A stretch of DNA of 64,000 nucleotides from Camellia lanceoleosa (GCA_025200525.1 JANUSC010000370.1:62001-126000); one strand, 5' to 3'. Positions 11,770 through 22,942 are shown, counted from the first letter of the stretch. The notes: a model not told the origin generated them from the sequence alone. Numbers and translations are program-made.

Positions 11770-14186
11770 ACTCCTCCTCGCTGAGGCCAGTCTTTTCACA
11801 ACTCCTTCATCTAGGGGGGTCTGGGCAACATCGTCTTCGTCTATCCTAACATTGCTGAAGTCCAAGTCCGGGAACAGCTCTTCTGCTTTACGTTTAAACA
11901 TGTTCCAGCCGCTTTCCCAGAACTTAGCCATCTCATGTTTGTAGAAGTTCGACCGGAAGCTCGATCACTTCCTCTCCTAATTCCAAAGGCCGCCCCGATG
12001 GGCTAGCCCCCTATCCTCTCTCGCCAAAGTCAAGCGACATTACATCAATAGCCATCTGGAAGTCGGTGGACCCTTTGAACTGCTCTACTGCTGCAACACA
12101 TAGGTCGGGGTATGCCACCCTCTTAGACGCCAGCTTGGTCTTCTCCTCTTCCAAGGCTTTCTCTAGCCCTGCCTTCTCAGACACCGACTTGGCCCTCTCG
12201 TCCGCCAGTGCCCGCTCCAACTCAGCGATCTTCAGATCTACTTCTTCCTTTTCCTTGATCGACTGAGCGCGCAGGTCTTCATTGCAGGCCATGGCCTCGT
12301 CCCACCTTTCGTTGGCGATGGTGCAGGCTTTCTGGGCCTCTTCCATCTTCCTCTATTCGCCAGCCAGTTGGAACTCGAGCGACACCACCTTGCGGCGTTC
12401 TGTCTCCAGCTCTAACTTGGTCGCGAGTAGCTCAGCATTGGCACGGTTGGCTGAATAGCCCTGCACCATCGCCAACACTTCCATCTTCTTGGCGTTTTGG
12501 GCATACTCTAGCCCCCTCAAACACGCGCTCCGCGCGACCTTCCTCCAGCCCCTGGTCTCCCTCCTTAGACTTTCAAGCTAGGCCTTCCCCTTATCCAGCT
12601 TTGCCTTTAGTGGCTCAACTTTGCCTTTTGCTAATGCCGCTTTCTTCAGCAAGGCTCCTGCTAAGGTCGTCGCTTCCATCTGGGCCGAGCAGAGCCCCCT
12701 TAGCAATTCGGCCTCCGTAAAACTCGCCATCGAGCGCCAAGATCCCCACCACGCCCAAGAGCCGACAGCCTGCCTTCTCCTCCCTCCAACGCCTGACACC
12801 ATCGAGCGTGGTAAATAGCGGTCTTCAACCTGGCCCTCCCTCCTTCTCCTTGGGGCGCAGGACCCCCCTTAGGTTGTTGCTCTGGCCCTTGCTCAGGGCC
12901 AGTCGCCCCACATTCCACTTGTGTTTCAGGGTCCATGGCATTCCCCACCCCACCCCTTGTCTTCTCAAGCTCCACCTCTGGGGCGACTTCCGCCACCCAC
13001 TCCTTCATCTTTTTCAACGCTAGCCCTTTTTCACCATTGTCCACCCTCTTCTTCTTCTTCCCCTTCAACATAGTCTCCACCTCCCTGTTACTTATTTCCT
13101 TCAATGGATCCACTGGGGGCGGTCGTGGCTCAAAATCACCCAAGTCTTTTTCCCCCAACGACTTGGGGCGCTGTCGGATTCTTTCCCTCGCGATCGGCTT
13201 CGGCGGACGGTCTACCTATGACTCTTTGTATTTATTAGCCTTGGCAAAACTCGTCCTATCCTCCGCCTCCTCCTCGCCTCTAGTTCTGCCGGCGCAAAAT
13301 CTCCATCGGTCAGCTGAGGGCCCAGCCTTGCGGCAAACAAGGTTGAGGGCTAAACGAGGTCATCCCACTTGGCGCCCTCCTTCTCCCTCCATGCCTTCAC
13401 CTTCTTCACCCTCTCCTCTGTCATTGCCCCCAACCTTGGCTCCACCGACTTGGTTGGCACTCTCCATACGGTGCACACTTCTACCCCTGCTATGGGACAC
13501 ATAGAACCACCGCGACCTCCACCCCTTAATTGACGATTTACAACCCCGTCACTGCATCTTCCTCGCCGCCGCTAAAGTGACCCAAGTCTCTTGTCGACCC
13601 AAAGCCTTGTAGCATGCAAAAAAAACTCGCTTCATTGCAATTGCCCTCGTTTGCTGACCACGCCACGTGCCAAGAAGATCTTCCATGCATTGGGCATCGG
13701 TCTGAGCCACCTCCAACCGATCTAACACGTCCACTGTTATCCGAGGGAGTGGCAACCTCAAAGCCCTTTAATGCCTCCTCGTAGAAGGGCAATTCCCGGT
13801 GGTCGAGCATCGGATGCCCTCTCCTTTGATGTCGGCAGTTTTAACTCTATTTCTGCGAGAATCTAATATTTCTTGCATATACCCTCCAACTCCTCCGCGG
13901 TAAAGGTCAACTTGTCGGCCTTTGTGTGCCAGTGATCTGGATCAACCTAACTGATTGGCTTCGCAGCCGCTATCAGCGTGGACGAGCGGGGTTGTCCTGC
14001 TGGTCCCTCCTCATTCCCTACTCGTCCTATATTGTTCGCCAGATCATCAAGGCTGCCATCCCTTAAGGCATCTAGTCTCACGTTGGGCACTTCTTCTCGA
14101 GCCATCTCTCTGGTATGCCTGCGTATAGCTTCGGATGCTGGTGCAAGGTAGTTTTCCAAATGTTGCAAAGGTGTATCACTCGACAC
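11770..14186 (-). pseudogene. Antisense ORF of the Tat element (coiled-coil protein), broken
   Basis: On the minus strand, coding-like sequence runs from about 14186 to 11770. An N-terminal part reads MAREEVPNVRLDALRDGSLD and then KADKLTFTAEELEGI. A middle part has LPLPRITVDVLDRLEVAQTD and a Lys/Glu-rich charged stretch (GKKKKRVDNGEKG). The C-terminal half is a long coiled coil (AELERALADERAKSVSEKAG) ending near AYPDLCVAAVEQF. Frameshifts at about 13550-13700, 12700-12800 and 12580 and several stops break it. Antisense genes of this layout between integrase and the 3' LTR are known in Tat-lineage elements. Pfam calls a related family 'putative gypsy type transposon'. The function is unknown. 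Confidence 0.7.
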
Positions 14187-14530
14187 AAAGGAGTTTACTC
14201 TTGGAATGTTTTGGTTTTTTGCAAAAAGGTAGGTAAAGCGGATAATACCAAAAGCCCAAGGCTTTCATATATTCCAAGGGTTACGATTAAATTGTCAGCT
14301 TGAAAATTTACAAAAAATCTGCCAAAATCGCCTTTTCAACACCCTATGTTAACCTACCCTTTCGTTTCTTGCCGAATACCTAACCTCCCCCATCACGGGA
14401 TTAGGCCACATGTACGACCACGATCCACTGCCCCCCTTCCCCTACCCTATCTTTTCCACTTCAAATCACCACGTGCCCTGCCACTCCTCGAGCCCTGTGC
14501 ACCGCCACTTGCACCTCCACTCAACGTCGA

Positions 14531-14845
14531 CCCTCCTCATGGTCGAACCCTTCATTCGGTCACCCTTCGCGGTTGGCCCTCCTCATGGTCTTCCCCTCCA
14601 CTCGGCCACCCTTCGCGGTTGGCCCTCCTCATGGTCGGTCTTTCCACTCGATCACCCCTTGCGGTCGGCCCTCCTCATGGTCGGTCCCTCTACTTGGCCA
14701 CCCTTCGCAGTTGGCCCTCTTCATGATCGATTCCTCCACTCGGTCACCCTTCACGGTCGACCCTCCTCATGGTCAGTCCCTCCACTTGGTCACCCTTCGT
14801 GGTCGACCCTCCTCATGGTCTTCCTCCACTCCTCACCTGGTCGGC
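14531..14845. repeat. 46-bp tandem array in the 3' region of the Tat element
   Basis: The phrase CCCTCYTCATGRTC begins at 14531, 14577, 14623, 14669, 14715, 14761 and 14807, every 46 bp with no indel. The units differ by point changes only. Since 46 is not a multiple of 3, all frames give pseudo-repetitive peptides. These are not genes. Confidence 0.92.
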
Positions 14846-14967
14846 CGCCTCGTGGTCGGTCCTCCGCCACCCATCGTCGTCGGCTCACCTCTCGGTCGGT
14901 CTTCGCCCCGCCGGTCTTTCACAACCATCGCTTTCTTCATTATTCCCTTCGTTGGACTAAAGCTGCA

Positions 14968-14985
14968 CTTGGGAATGGGGACTAC
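14968..14985 (+). promoter_or_regulatory. Polypurine tract of the Tat-type element
   Basis: TTGGGAATGGGGACTAC lies directly before the 3' LTR start (TGACATGGG). It is the expected plus-strand priming site. Confidence 0.6.
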
Positions 14986-15540
14986 TGACATGGGTAAGCC
15001 CATAAAGGTTATAGCCCACCACTTAGGGCCCAATACATAATTCAAATACTAAATCCCAATGTTGCTGGAGCTCAACATGGCATTAAGAACCAATGACATC
15101 TAAACACGTGGCAAGAGAAGACAAGCCACATAAGCAGACAAAGATCCTACAAAGTTATTGCACTGCACATCAGCCATTAATGAAGCCCCTTACAGCATTT
15201 ATTGCGATAACCCCTCCCCGTCGAGACAGAACGACCTCACCATGAACAAGGCAAGCTAGAGCATAGAATTTGAGCCAAGATGACAGGTCGGAAGGGACAA
15301 CGAAGTGATTATCAGAGGATATAAGTAGACGTCGAAGACAAGAAGAAGGTTAAGCTTTCTATCACTAATCTCTCTCTATACTCCATCTCTCTAACTTGCT
15401 CGTCGGAGGGTTCGCTGGGGGACTCCTCGTTCCCCGTTGAACTCTTGTGCAGGTTTCTCTGTGGGCTTGGTACCTCCGGCTTCGGTTAGGGAAGCGTGGA
15501 TCAGTCCGACCCGTTCCATCTAGAACACGATGTATCATCA
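14986..15540 (+). repeat. 3' LTR of the Tat-type element
   Basis: The 555-bp LTR runs from TGACATGGG to TATCATCA and is followed by the target duplication TAAAA (15541-15545). It is 93-94% identical by eye to the 5' LTR. Confidence 0.93.
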
Positions 15541-15545
15541 TAAAA

Positions 15546-15835
15546 GAAAAGGGAAAGAAGTCTCTTGCAAAAGGAAAATATAAAAAACATATAATTCTTA
15601 TATTTGTGCTTAAAATTTTTTTTTTTGCATTCATGTGTCATAATTCTCATGATTTTCTTTTTTCAAATTTATAATTCCCCCCCACCTCACCTCCTACCAG
15701 TAGTAGGGAAATTGTAGAACTAACTTGACTCTCCCCGTGTCAAGATTCTTCGCTACCAACATCCACCATAACATATCACATTATCGAATTCTTTCTGTTT
15801 CATATTCAAATCTTTTCCCTCAGTTCATCTAGTTA
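15546..15835 (+). other. Upstream region of the DUF627-DUF629-UCH gene
   Basis: This 290-bp AT-rich spacer lies between the Tat element and the ATG at 15836. It should hold the old promoter and 5' leader. I cannot point to a certain TATA box. Confidence 0.4.
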
Positions 15836-16570
15836 ATGGGGCCTAAAAAGCGAAACCGTCCTCCGCGCTTGAAACCACCACCGACTATCAATGTCACCGA
15901 TGATCTTCGTCAAGAACAGAGCAAGATAGAACCACTCGCTCCCTCCAATTTCAATTCTATAAGACTCCAATCAGATCTCGCTCTCAATGCTCTCTACGGC
16001 AGAAACAAATCCAGAGCTCTAAAAATCATGAAAGAAGCTTGTCTTCACTACAAAAACTCTGCTCTCGTATACCGCGCTGAAGCTAATGTACAACATCTTG
16101 CATCTAGAGACATAGGCGACAAAAGCACCAAACTACGGCACTTGAAAAATGCTCTCAAGTCCGATCGACACGCGATTTCTTTATCCCTAAAATCACTAGA
16201 GTTTGCAAATTTCTATGCGTCTCTTCTCTACGATCTGTCGATTTGTGGCACAGGCTATGAAGAGGTAGTAAGAGAGTGCGAGCGAGCATTGTCCATTGAT
16301 GATCCAATCGACCCTGCCACAGAAACTTCGCAAAATGAGAGCCATTCAAACACGACTGAAGAGCGAATTGCACATATGCGGGAATCATTACAGGCACTTG
16401 TACAGAGATGTAAGATTGCTTCTTTACCGCCTTCAACAGAGAATCTTGAAAATTTAAAGGCACTTAATACACCTGAGAAGAATCTTGAAATCAAGAGGCC
16501 TGAGAAACAGAGAAGGAAATCGACAATGCAAAGTCGCATTTTATGCCTCCGAGCAAGAATCAATTTCTAA
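15836..16570 (+). pseudogene. DUF627-DUF629-UCH family gene, N-terminal DUF627 exon
   Basis: The ATG at 15836 opens a 244-codon frame starting MGPKKRNRPP. A helical, TPR-like region follows with RLQSDLALNALYGRNKSRAL and the typical YEEVVRECERALSIDDPIDPA. This matches the N-terminal domain (DUF627) of the plant 'ubiquitin carboxyl-terminal hydrolase-related' proteins (Arabidopsis At3g47890/At3g47910 type). The frame runs into a stop at 16568 after RILCLRARINF. The expected continuation is in the next frame, so there is a frameshift near 16535-16560. The parent protein is thought to be an inactive or divergent deubiquitinase. With the later lesions this copy is a pseudogene. Confidence 0.85.
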
Positions 16571-18083
16571 AGTGGGGGTCTGATGTGAATATGAAGAAAA
16601 GTAAACTTGCTAAACGAATGGATGATCTTCGCGGAAGATGAATATGATGAGAACGCATCAACTTCTATCATATTGAAGTCTATGAGTGCCATTTAAAAGG
16701 CGGGATTTCTTGAATTCAGAATTTGTGATTTGAAAGTACATTTTGGTTCAGTTGATGATAGTTTAGTAGAAAATATTTTCTCAGAAGCTATAGGGTTTGC
16801 TAAAAAACACAAGACTTGGAATTTCTGGCCGTGTTGCTTTTGTGATGAGAAGTTCAATGATTCAGAATTGCGAATGCAGCATTTTGATCGAAGCACAATA
16901 AGTCAAAGTTGCGATATGTTAATCCACAAGAAGTTCATGCCAATTGGGTTCGTGATACTTGTCAATGGTACATGGAAACCAGTGGATACTCGTGAAGCCT
17001 CGAAAATTATTGAAGAACAATCAAATGTTACCCATCGATCTTGTTTCGACTCGGATGTGAAGTGGCCATTGTCCGATAACGTTGAGCGAGAAAATTCTTC
17101 AAAGCATTTATGACGAGTTCAGAGTGCTTCTTAGAAACAATTGTCTTTCTAAGAGTAATCTTGAAAAGGTGATAAAAGATTCCATGGATGAACTGCATAA
17201 ACAGCAGCTTCACATTCATGGCCTGGACCAAATACCTCTCTGCATCTGTTTTTTGGAGGTTCCCCAGTTAGAAAAGATCCTTAAATTCTTGCATGTTATG
17301 TCAAATCTTTGTGGCTTAAACAAGAACCCTGACATGGATAGTTCCTTGGATGATGAACTTGATGATTATGAGATTGAGGAAATTGAAATGAAGGAAATGA
17401 TTGCTTTTAATGGTGACTCATTGCATCTCCTTATGGATGATCATTTACTGCAAGGGGAGCTTAACTGTCGGGATGCAGTTTTAGGTGATGGTTTTGCAGT
17501 GACTTGTACCATTCGTGCCGATAAAGTTGATGTGCTTCCAGATAGTGATGCTTTAGTATCTTGGCTCATTGTTCCTTCAATTGGAGAAGTTTTAAAATCA
17601 TGGACAAATATACAAAATACTAAGAAGCATCAATTACTGAAAGTTATTCAGCGATTAGAGAGAGAATTTGATATCATAGAAACATGGAGAAGAAAGAAAA
17701 GTGAACTTGAGAACCAAAAGGAAGCATTACTGGCAATTGAGAGCATCTGTATTGAGGAGCTCGAGAAGAGGAAGCTAGTTGAAATGCATATCCCACAAAG
17801 TTATGCATCCCTCTTGAATAAGCGACAAAAAGAACTTGATGGGGCAGACAATGGTGCCATGTCCCAGAGCAGTAGATTTGAGTTAGATGCTATATCAAGC
17901 ATACTTACAGAAGTTCAAAATGTCGACCACTCCCAGTTTGAGGCTCTTTTGACCAGTATAAGTTCTTTGAGTAATGACAGTGTGGATCAAGAAGATGCTT
18001 GCATTACAGATGCAATCCATAGACGAATTGATGAGAAGCCACCTACAGAGGTAGCTTTGGGCATTCTACCTAGAGGAAAATAA
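16571..18083 (+). pseudogene. DUF627-DUF629-UCH family gene, DUF629 region
   Basis: At least two stops (about 16640 and 16694) lie between the DUF627 exon and DKLVHFGSVDD-like sequence at about 16725. DUF629 hallmarks follow: FAKKHKTWNFWPCCFCDEKF (a C-C-x-C zinc-binding-like motif), NGTWKPVDTREASKIIEEQS and KWPLSDNVER. A frameshift at about 17082-17100 moves the rest to another frame, which then stays open for more than 320 codons. That part contains QIPLCICFLEVPQLEKILKF, VSWLIVPSIGEVLKSW and a Lys/Glu-rich helical stretch, and ends at the TAA at 18081-18083. The long open 3' half suggests the gene died fairly recently or that parts were constrained for some time. Confidence 0.82.
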
Positions 18084-18388
18084 AGTCTTCATTTGACTCT
18101 AGAAATAATAAATTTCCATGCTATAAAAATCTTATGTACCTTACTTTATCAAGGTTAGATAGTTGATCATATATCAATCACTAGTTCAGATGCTTTGCAA
18201 CTATCTCATCTTGTGAATAGTTTATCAATTAATGCTTCTTTTCTCTATTAGAACTTGCATTGTTTTTCCCAATCTGGAACTAATATTTCAACTATATATC
18301 CCTAATATTTTCCTTTTTCAACTTGTTTATATTGCATATTGCTCAGGCATGATTCCTGAGTTTTGATTTTTCTCGAGTAAAGTTTTGT

Positions 18389-18408
18389 TATATATATATA
18401 TATATATT
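18389..18408. repeat. (AT)n microsatellite in an intron
   Basis: About ten TA dinucleotides form a simple run within the intron that follows the DUF629 exon. Confidence 0.8.
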
Positions 18409-18483
18409 CTTGTGCTCATTATGTTCAATCCTGTAGTTTAGCAAACTTCAAGCATTGATCATGAGGATTTTTAATGTTAAACG

Positions 18484-19404
18484 GCCGTTGGGGGTAAAAT
18501 TTATGCAGGCATCCACGCATGGCTATCAGTTCATCATTCTGCCCCTTCTGAAGTCATTCATGTAGGTTTGACTTTTTTATGCAGCATAATTCTCTGCAAT
18601 GTTATCCAACTTCCTTGGATATAAATTTAAACTAGTTAGAAATTTTCTATTCTAGGAACTATTTGAGGTTTTGGTGGACAAAGACACAAAGAAGAAGGAT
18701 GTCTCGAAGAAGCACTTTTATCGAGATTGAACCGAGGCTAAGAAGAAAAATTTGGAGTCCAAGAAAAAGAATAAAATCGAGAAAAAGAAGGATCCAAAGG
18801 TTTTAACTTTAGACTCGGTTTTTTTTTACCATATAGGTTGTCATGTATGTATTGCATGCTTTGTACAAGTTTAGTCTAATATCGATAGCATTGCAGTTAC
18901 TCAAGGCGATGAGTCAGATGCCGCAAGAGGAAATCAAGAACAAGTGTAAGTCCTCAATTGTCTCTCAAAGCAGATAGATCAGAGAAAATTATTAAAAGAT
19001 CACAACCTTTTTCTACTTTCGGCTCTAATGCACATTTTGAGTTTAATCTGGGTTTTCGACCCTTGTCTTCCTCCGGTCACTTTCCTGTTAGCTACGATGG
19101 TGATTATCCTAGTTATGAGAATGTTGTTGCTGCAAGAGCTGATGAATTGGGGCTACATGAAGAGGAACTTAAGCATGAAATTGAGCATGATGTGGAGGAA
19201 AGAAAGCTCAAAGAGAAGTTGGAGTATCAAAGGCAGATTGCGGAAGAGGATAAGCATACAAATCTAGCAAAGCAAAATAAGGATGCAGTTGCATCCACAG
19301 TAGAGGAGTTGGAAGAAATGGATGTTGCTTGCTCAACTGATTTAGGGCCAGGACTGAGAAATGTTGGTGAAAACAATTGCTTTATAAATGTGATTGTACA
19401 GGTT
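18484..19404 (+). pseudogene. DUF627-DUF629-UCH family gene, linker exons
   Basis: A short exon-like piece at about 18509-18562 gives GYQFIILPLLKSF, matching the family's conserved ILPLVKSF stretch. A second begins after TTCTATTCTAG at about 18656 (ELFEVLVDKDTKKKDVSKKH), contains an in-frame TGA and then a Lys-rich run. From 18958 an open exon gives a charged coiled coil (EEELKHEIEHDVEERKLKEK) leading into GLRNVGENNCFINVIVQ. That is the Cys box of the UCH fold, with the catalytic-position Cys present at about 19377. The exon ends at the donor ACAG|GTTGGT. Confidence 0.8.
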
Positions 19405-20366
19405 GGTGTTCTGTTCAAAGAGTTTTCCTTTTTTGGGGGTCTTGGTATAAATTTCATTTTCTATACCCATTAACCAAAGTATGATAATGAATTCATTTTC
19501 TCAACCTTTCTGTCAATATGCAGTCTCTCTGGCATTTAAGAACGTTTAGGGGCAAGTTTTTGAGAAGATCAACACCTGCTCATGTTCATATCAAAGATCC
19601 TTGTATTGTTTGCGAATTACATGGGATTTTCACTACCCTAAGAGAAGCTAAGGAAGGAGATGATGTTGTTTCTCCTACCACTTTAAGAATTGCTCTGAGC
19701 AAATGGCAAGATTGTAATTTCCAGGAAGTAAGTTGACAATTTTGATGGTCTTGTCATCATATTTTCACCCTTCTTCAAAGTTATAAATTTAGACGTCACT
19801 TTTGCTTCCTAGGCAACTTTTGTTACTGATTTGCTTGATTTTACAAGGACAGAAGAATGATGCTTCTGAAGCTTTGGTAGCTATTTTGGATGTTCTTCAT
19901 TGGTCATTTACTTTTGATTCTGATAGTAAATTACTCTAAGGCCATACAGACTCTCGGAATTGTGATAGTGATGCTTGTATAGCACATACAGTTTTTGGAA
20001 TAAACATAATTGAAAATCTGAACTGTAACACCTGTAGTACTGTTGAATCCCGACAAATGAATAATCTTTTGACATGGGCAAATGCGTCTGCAATTGGACA
20101 AATGAAGGCACGTTTTTTCTAAAGCATTTTATGATAAACTGTCAATTTTTCTTGTTATAGCGAATAAAAAGATAAGTCCATTTTAGATATGTATTTTAAA
20201 GTTGTGTTACTTCCTAACTCAGCACGACCATCCGAAGAGCCCTTTTGATGAGCTTTTGAAATGCAATATAAGGGAAAAACATCAAAATAGCTGTGACGGC
20301 TGTCGCAAACCAAATATTCCTCAGTGTATTCTTTCAACTCCTCCACATGTGTTCACGATAGGTAAA

Positions 20367-20631
20367 TGTTAGTATATTATATGTAATGTATTGTTAGTGA
20401 TCTAGATAGTGGATGTAGTTAGTGATCTAGATAGTGGATGTAGTGGATGTATATAATATGTAAGGATATAGATAGTGGCTCTTAGTGGTGTTAGTGGCTC
20501 TTAGTGGTAATAGTGGCTCTTAGTGGCACAAATAGTAGCTCTTGTTCTCTCCTATATAAGGAGTGTAATATGGTCTTCATAAATGTGTATATTGATATCA
20601 ATCAATAATATCAATACATTAATTCCATACA
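20367..20631 (+). repeat. 5' LTR of the copia-type element
   Basis: The 265-bp LTR has a TATATAAG box at 20553 and contains short direct repeats of TAGTGGCTCTTAGTGG. It is nearly identical to the 3' LTR apart from small indels in its repeat-rich part. Confidence 0.9.
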
Positions 20632-20643
20632 TGGTATCAGAGC
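20632..20643 (+). promoter_or_regulatory. Primer-binding site (tRNA-iMet type)
   Basis: TGGTATCAGAGC directly follows the 5' LTR end. It is the standard plant Ty1/copia primer-binding site and sets the element's orientation as plus. Confidence 0.9.
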
Positions 20644-20889
20644 AATAAGATTTAGGCCTGTATTTCCTTCTCACCGGCGGGCTGACAAGTAACTTTGCCT
20701 CACGCTCACGGACCTCTACACATACCTTCAGAGGCTAACGCCATATGCATGTTTGGTCGGCGACTCCAAGCAACACCATCGAAGACCAATGCCATCTGCC
20801 AAGACGCGGTAGGTTCTCATTCGTGCCAAAATTGATTTGTGAAAGAATAACAAAAATATAATCTCGCTCCTTTTACTTCTGTTGTTCAT

Positions 20890-21602
20890 CACCTCGCTCG
20901 TGCTTTGCGATATAAAGCTCAAGCGTGATTCAGATGGTGGAGATCAAGGCAGAGTCGCTTCACAATCTCAGATTGTGGAATTGCGATCACCCATCGAGTC
21001 ATGGAATCTTTGCCGGAGATAGAGTAGTCAGAGATCCGCTTGAAAGCTATGGCATTTGTAAGCTCTGTAATGGCTTCAGCTTCCTTATGGTCATCCATTA
21101 GAACTGCTGCCCTGTATTTGTATGGATATGTCCTAAGGGGATCTAGTTGTGTCGCCACACTAAGATCACTCTTTGCTATGTCACGATCACAGTATTCTGA
21201 ACGTTTCTCATATGCTGATGCATTGTTCTGGGTCTTCTCAATCAACTTTGTCATCTCATCATATGCAGCTTTACGCTGATTTTTTAGATGATACACACGT
21301 GCCGCACTCGATGTGCTCGGGTATGCTTGATATTGAGGGCATTTGTGTAGCAAGAAGAAGATCCAAATTTTGTCACATCACGAGACACCGCCCAAATTAT
21401 TTAATGCTTGTCCTTTCGAGGCCATCCGAGGGGCAACTAAGAGCCTCAAGAAGGTGCCGATAACATATAACGATGACTCAATCACAAGCTCAATGCCGTG
21501 ATATAGATAGAGAAGTTTCACCATAGTCGAATCGATCATGGACTTTCTTCTGCAAGAATAAAGCCCAAGAATATTCTTTGGCTTTGCAACAAGTCCTACC
21601 AC
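20890..21602 (-). pseudogene. ETO1-like: Captured piece of an ETO1-like gene (C-terminal TPR region)
   Basis: On the minus strand the sequence reads GQALNNLG, ARVYHLKNQRKAAYDEMTKL, EKTQNNASAYEKRSEYCDRD, DLSVATQLDPLRTYPYKYRA and AVLMDDHKEAEAITELTNAI. It ends with CLDLHHLNHA, a stop and LYRKAR. This is the C-terminal tetratricopeptide region of ETHYLENE OVERPRODUCER1 and its paralogues. ETO1 is a CUL3 E3 adaptor (BTB-TPR) that targets type-2 ACC synthases for degradation. Only about the last 200 residues are present, with frameshifts at about 21360 and 20990. The piece is antisense to the LTR element that holds it, so it is a captured host fragment. It cannot encode a working adaptor because the BTB part is missing. 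Confidence 0.85.
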
Positions 21603-21710
21603 TAAATTACCTTACAACCAAATTTCAATGCATGGTTGGGCACAAGTTCGAACTTTCAAGAAATAGCATTTCTTCCGATATTCTATCCCTTTCCGTAAGA
21701 CAAAGCATCG

Positions 21711-21863
21711 ATGATTGCAAAGGTACAGGGAGATGGATTTGATTCTGGTAGTAGTTATGATGATCTATGTCTAAAAGTGGAGAAGTATGTAGAAGAGATA
21801 CAGAAAGTTGAAAAAGAGTGTGCTAAACTGGTGCTTCATCTCTTCTTTTTGTTTATTCCCTAG
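21711..21863 (+). pseudogene. Short unrecognised coding-like piece inside the copia-type element
   Basis: The ATG at about 21710 gives MIAKVQGDGFDSGSSYDDLC followed by LKVEKYVEEIQKVEKECAKL, then hydrophobic residues and a stop. The first 40 residues look like a real, charged helical exon, and the tail after them looks like intron read-through. It may be a second captured exon. I do not recognise the family. Confidence 0.4.
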
Positions 21864-22083
21864 ATTATGCTCGAACACATTTGGCTTTGATTTCTTCTCC
21901 AAGAATTGGAATACTCAGAAAAAGAAATCTGGGTCATCCAAAAAAAAAAGAGAAAGCAATTGCAGTAATGTCACCAACCTTATTTTATTCATGCTGGGGA
22001 TCAAACCCGATCACCATTTTACAAAAAAAAAAAAAAAAAAAACCAACAACAACAAAACAACCACAACCCATAACCACTACAAA

Positions 22084-22700
22084 CAACCGGCCTCACTTCT
22101 TCGCCTCTTCAGCTGTTCTCTTCTTTTTGCCTTTGTCTTGGCGTCCTTGCAGTCTTGCCTCCGTGTTTCCCACGCCGAAAGCACGTTCACTTCCGTTGTT
22201 CTCAACCGTCACATATGGAGGCCCTCCAAATATGAGCATCACGGTGGCCTTCCGCTTCAGCCTTGTTTTACGCTTTCAAACACATATCTCTCGCTTCGCA
22301 TCCTTATACATGCCTGGAGCAGAGCTGCTTAAGCGTTTAATCACTGCACCTCATTTGTCCTACTCTGAAGCCGGTGCGACAGGTTTGAGACCGCAGTCAT
22401 GGTCTCAACACATGACTTCAGTGTGTAATAATTCGCCTCAATATCCGATTGTGCAACCATTCTTTGCTCCACAGACAGCATCGGAAAGTTCAAAGGCGCA
22501 AAACCAGGGGCGCTTGGTCCAGGGGCGCTTGGTTGCGGTTCAAGGGCCCCTGCCCCGGCTATCTCTCTTGTGCACTCATTGAGGTCAGGAAAGAGAGTGA
22601 GCAGACCCCGGGAAGAAGAGGCTATGTTCTGGGTAGCGGAACGGGAAGAAGAAGCCATTTTCTGGGCAACAGAGTGTTTCAGCAATACAACTCTCAGCAA
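22084..22700 (-). pseudogene. Unrecognised minus-strand coding-like piece inside the copia-type element
   Basis: The minus strand from about 22660 reads [38 protein letters not shown], a Pro-rich stretch, and [20 protein letters not shown] up to a stop near 22341. Further down, the same strand gives KDAKTKAKKKRTAEEAKK and a stop at about 22084. That could be the Lys-rich C-terminus of the same or another gene. The base composition is higher in G+C than the flanks. It may be another captured host gene or a degenerate gag; I cannot decide. Confidence 0.35.
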
Positions 22701-22829
22701 ATGAAGAGTTTTTCGGAGTTTTTCAGCAGGTTTTTTGCCTCAGCCTCAGCCTCCGTCTTGTTTAAATAGCCAAGGCCTACCCGCGCCTCACGCGCCTCTC
22801 AACGCCAGACGACAACTCGGCGCGCCTTT

Positions 22830-22942
22830 TGATGGCTGTCGGGCACACCTTTTGATGGCACGCCTTTTGATAAGATTGGGCACGCCTTTTGATGGCACGC
22901 CTTTTGATGACACGCCTTTTGATAAGATTGGGCACGCCTTTT
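22830..22942. repeat. Tandem repeat of GCACGCCTTTTGAT
   Basis: The core GCACRCCTTTTGA occurs six to seven times, with GATAAGATTGG or GG spacers. Confidence 0.85.

Larger units (their letters stand above)
5016..15540 (+). mobile_element. Complete Ty3/gypsy LTR retrotransposon, Tat-type (10.5 kb)
   Basis: Two direct LTRs (5016-5575 and 14986-15540) both start TGACATGGG and end TATCATCA. The 5-bp target duplication TAAAA lies at 5011-5015 and 15541-15545. A TGGCGCC primer-binding site follows the 5' LTR, and a purine-rich tract precedes the 3' LTR. The order gag, protease, RT, RNase H, integrase fits Ty3/gypsy. An antisense frame between integrase and the 3' LTR, plus tandem repeats in that region, are typical of the Tat lineage (Grande/Retand relatives). 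By eye I count about 36 substitutions over about 555 LTR bases (93-94% identity), so the insertion is not recent. Stops and frameshifts in gag and pol show it is dead. Confidence 0.93.

Noticed and set aside
12066..13504. Plus-strand frames of 65-189 codons in the Tat element
   Set aside because: They are shadows of the antisense coiled-coil frame, whose minus-strand text has coherent helices.
14346..15040. Three overlapping plus-strand frames of 126-192 codons with Pro/Ser/His repeats
   Set aside because: They are translations of the 46-bp array in all three frames.
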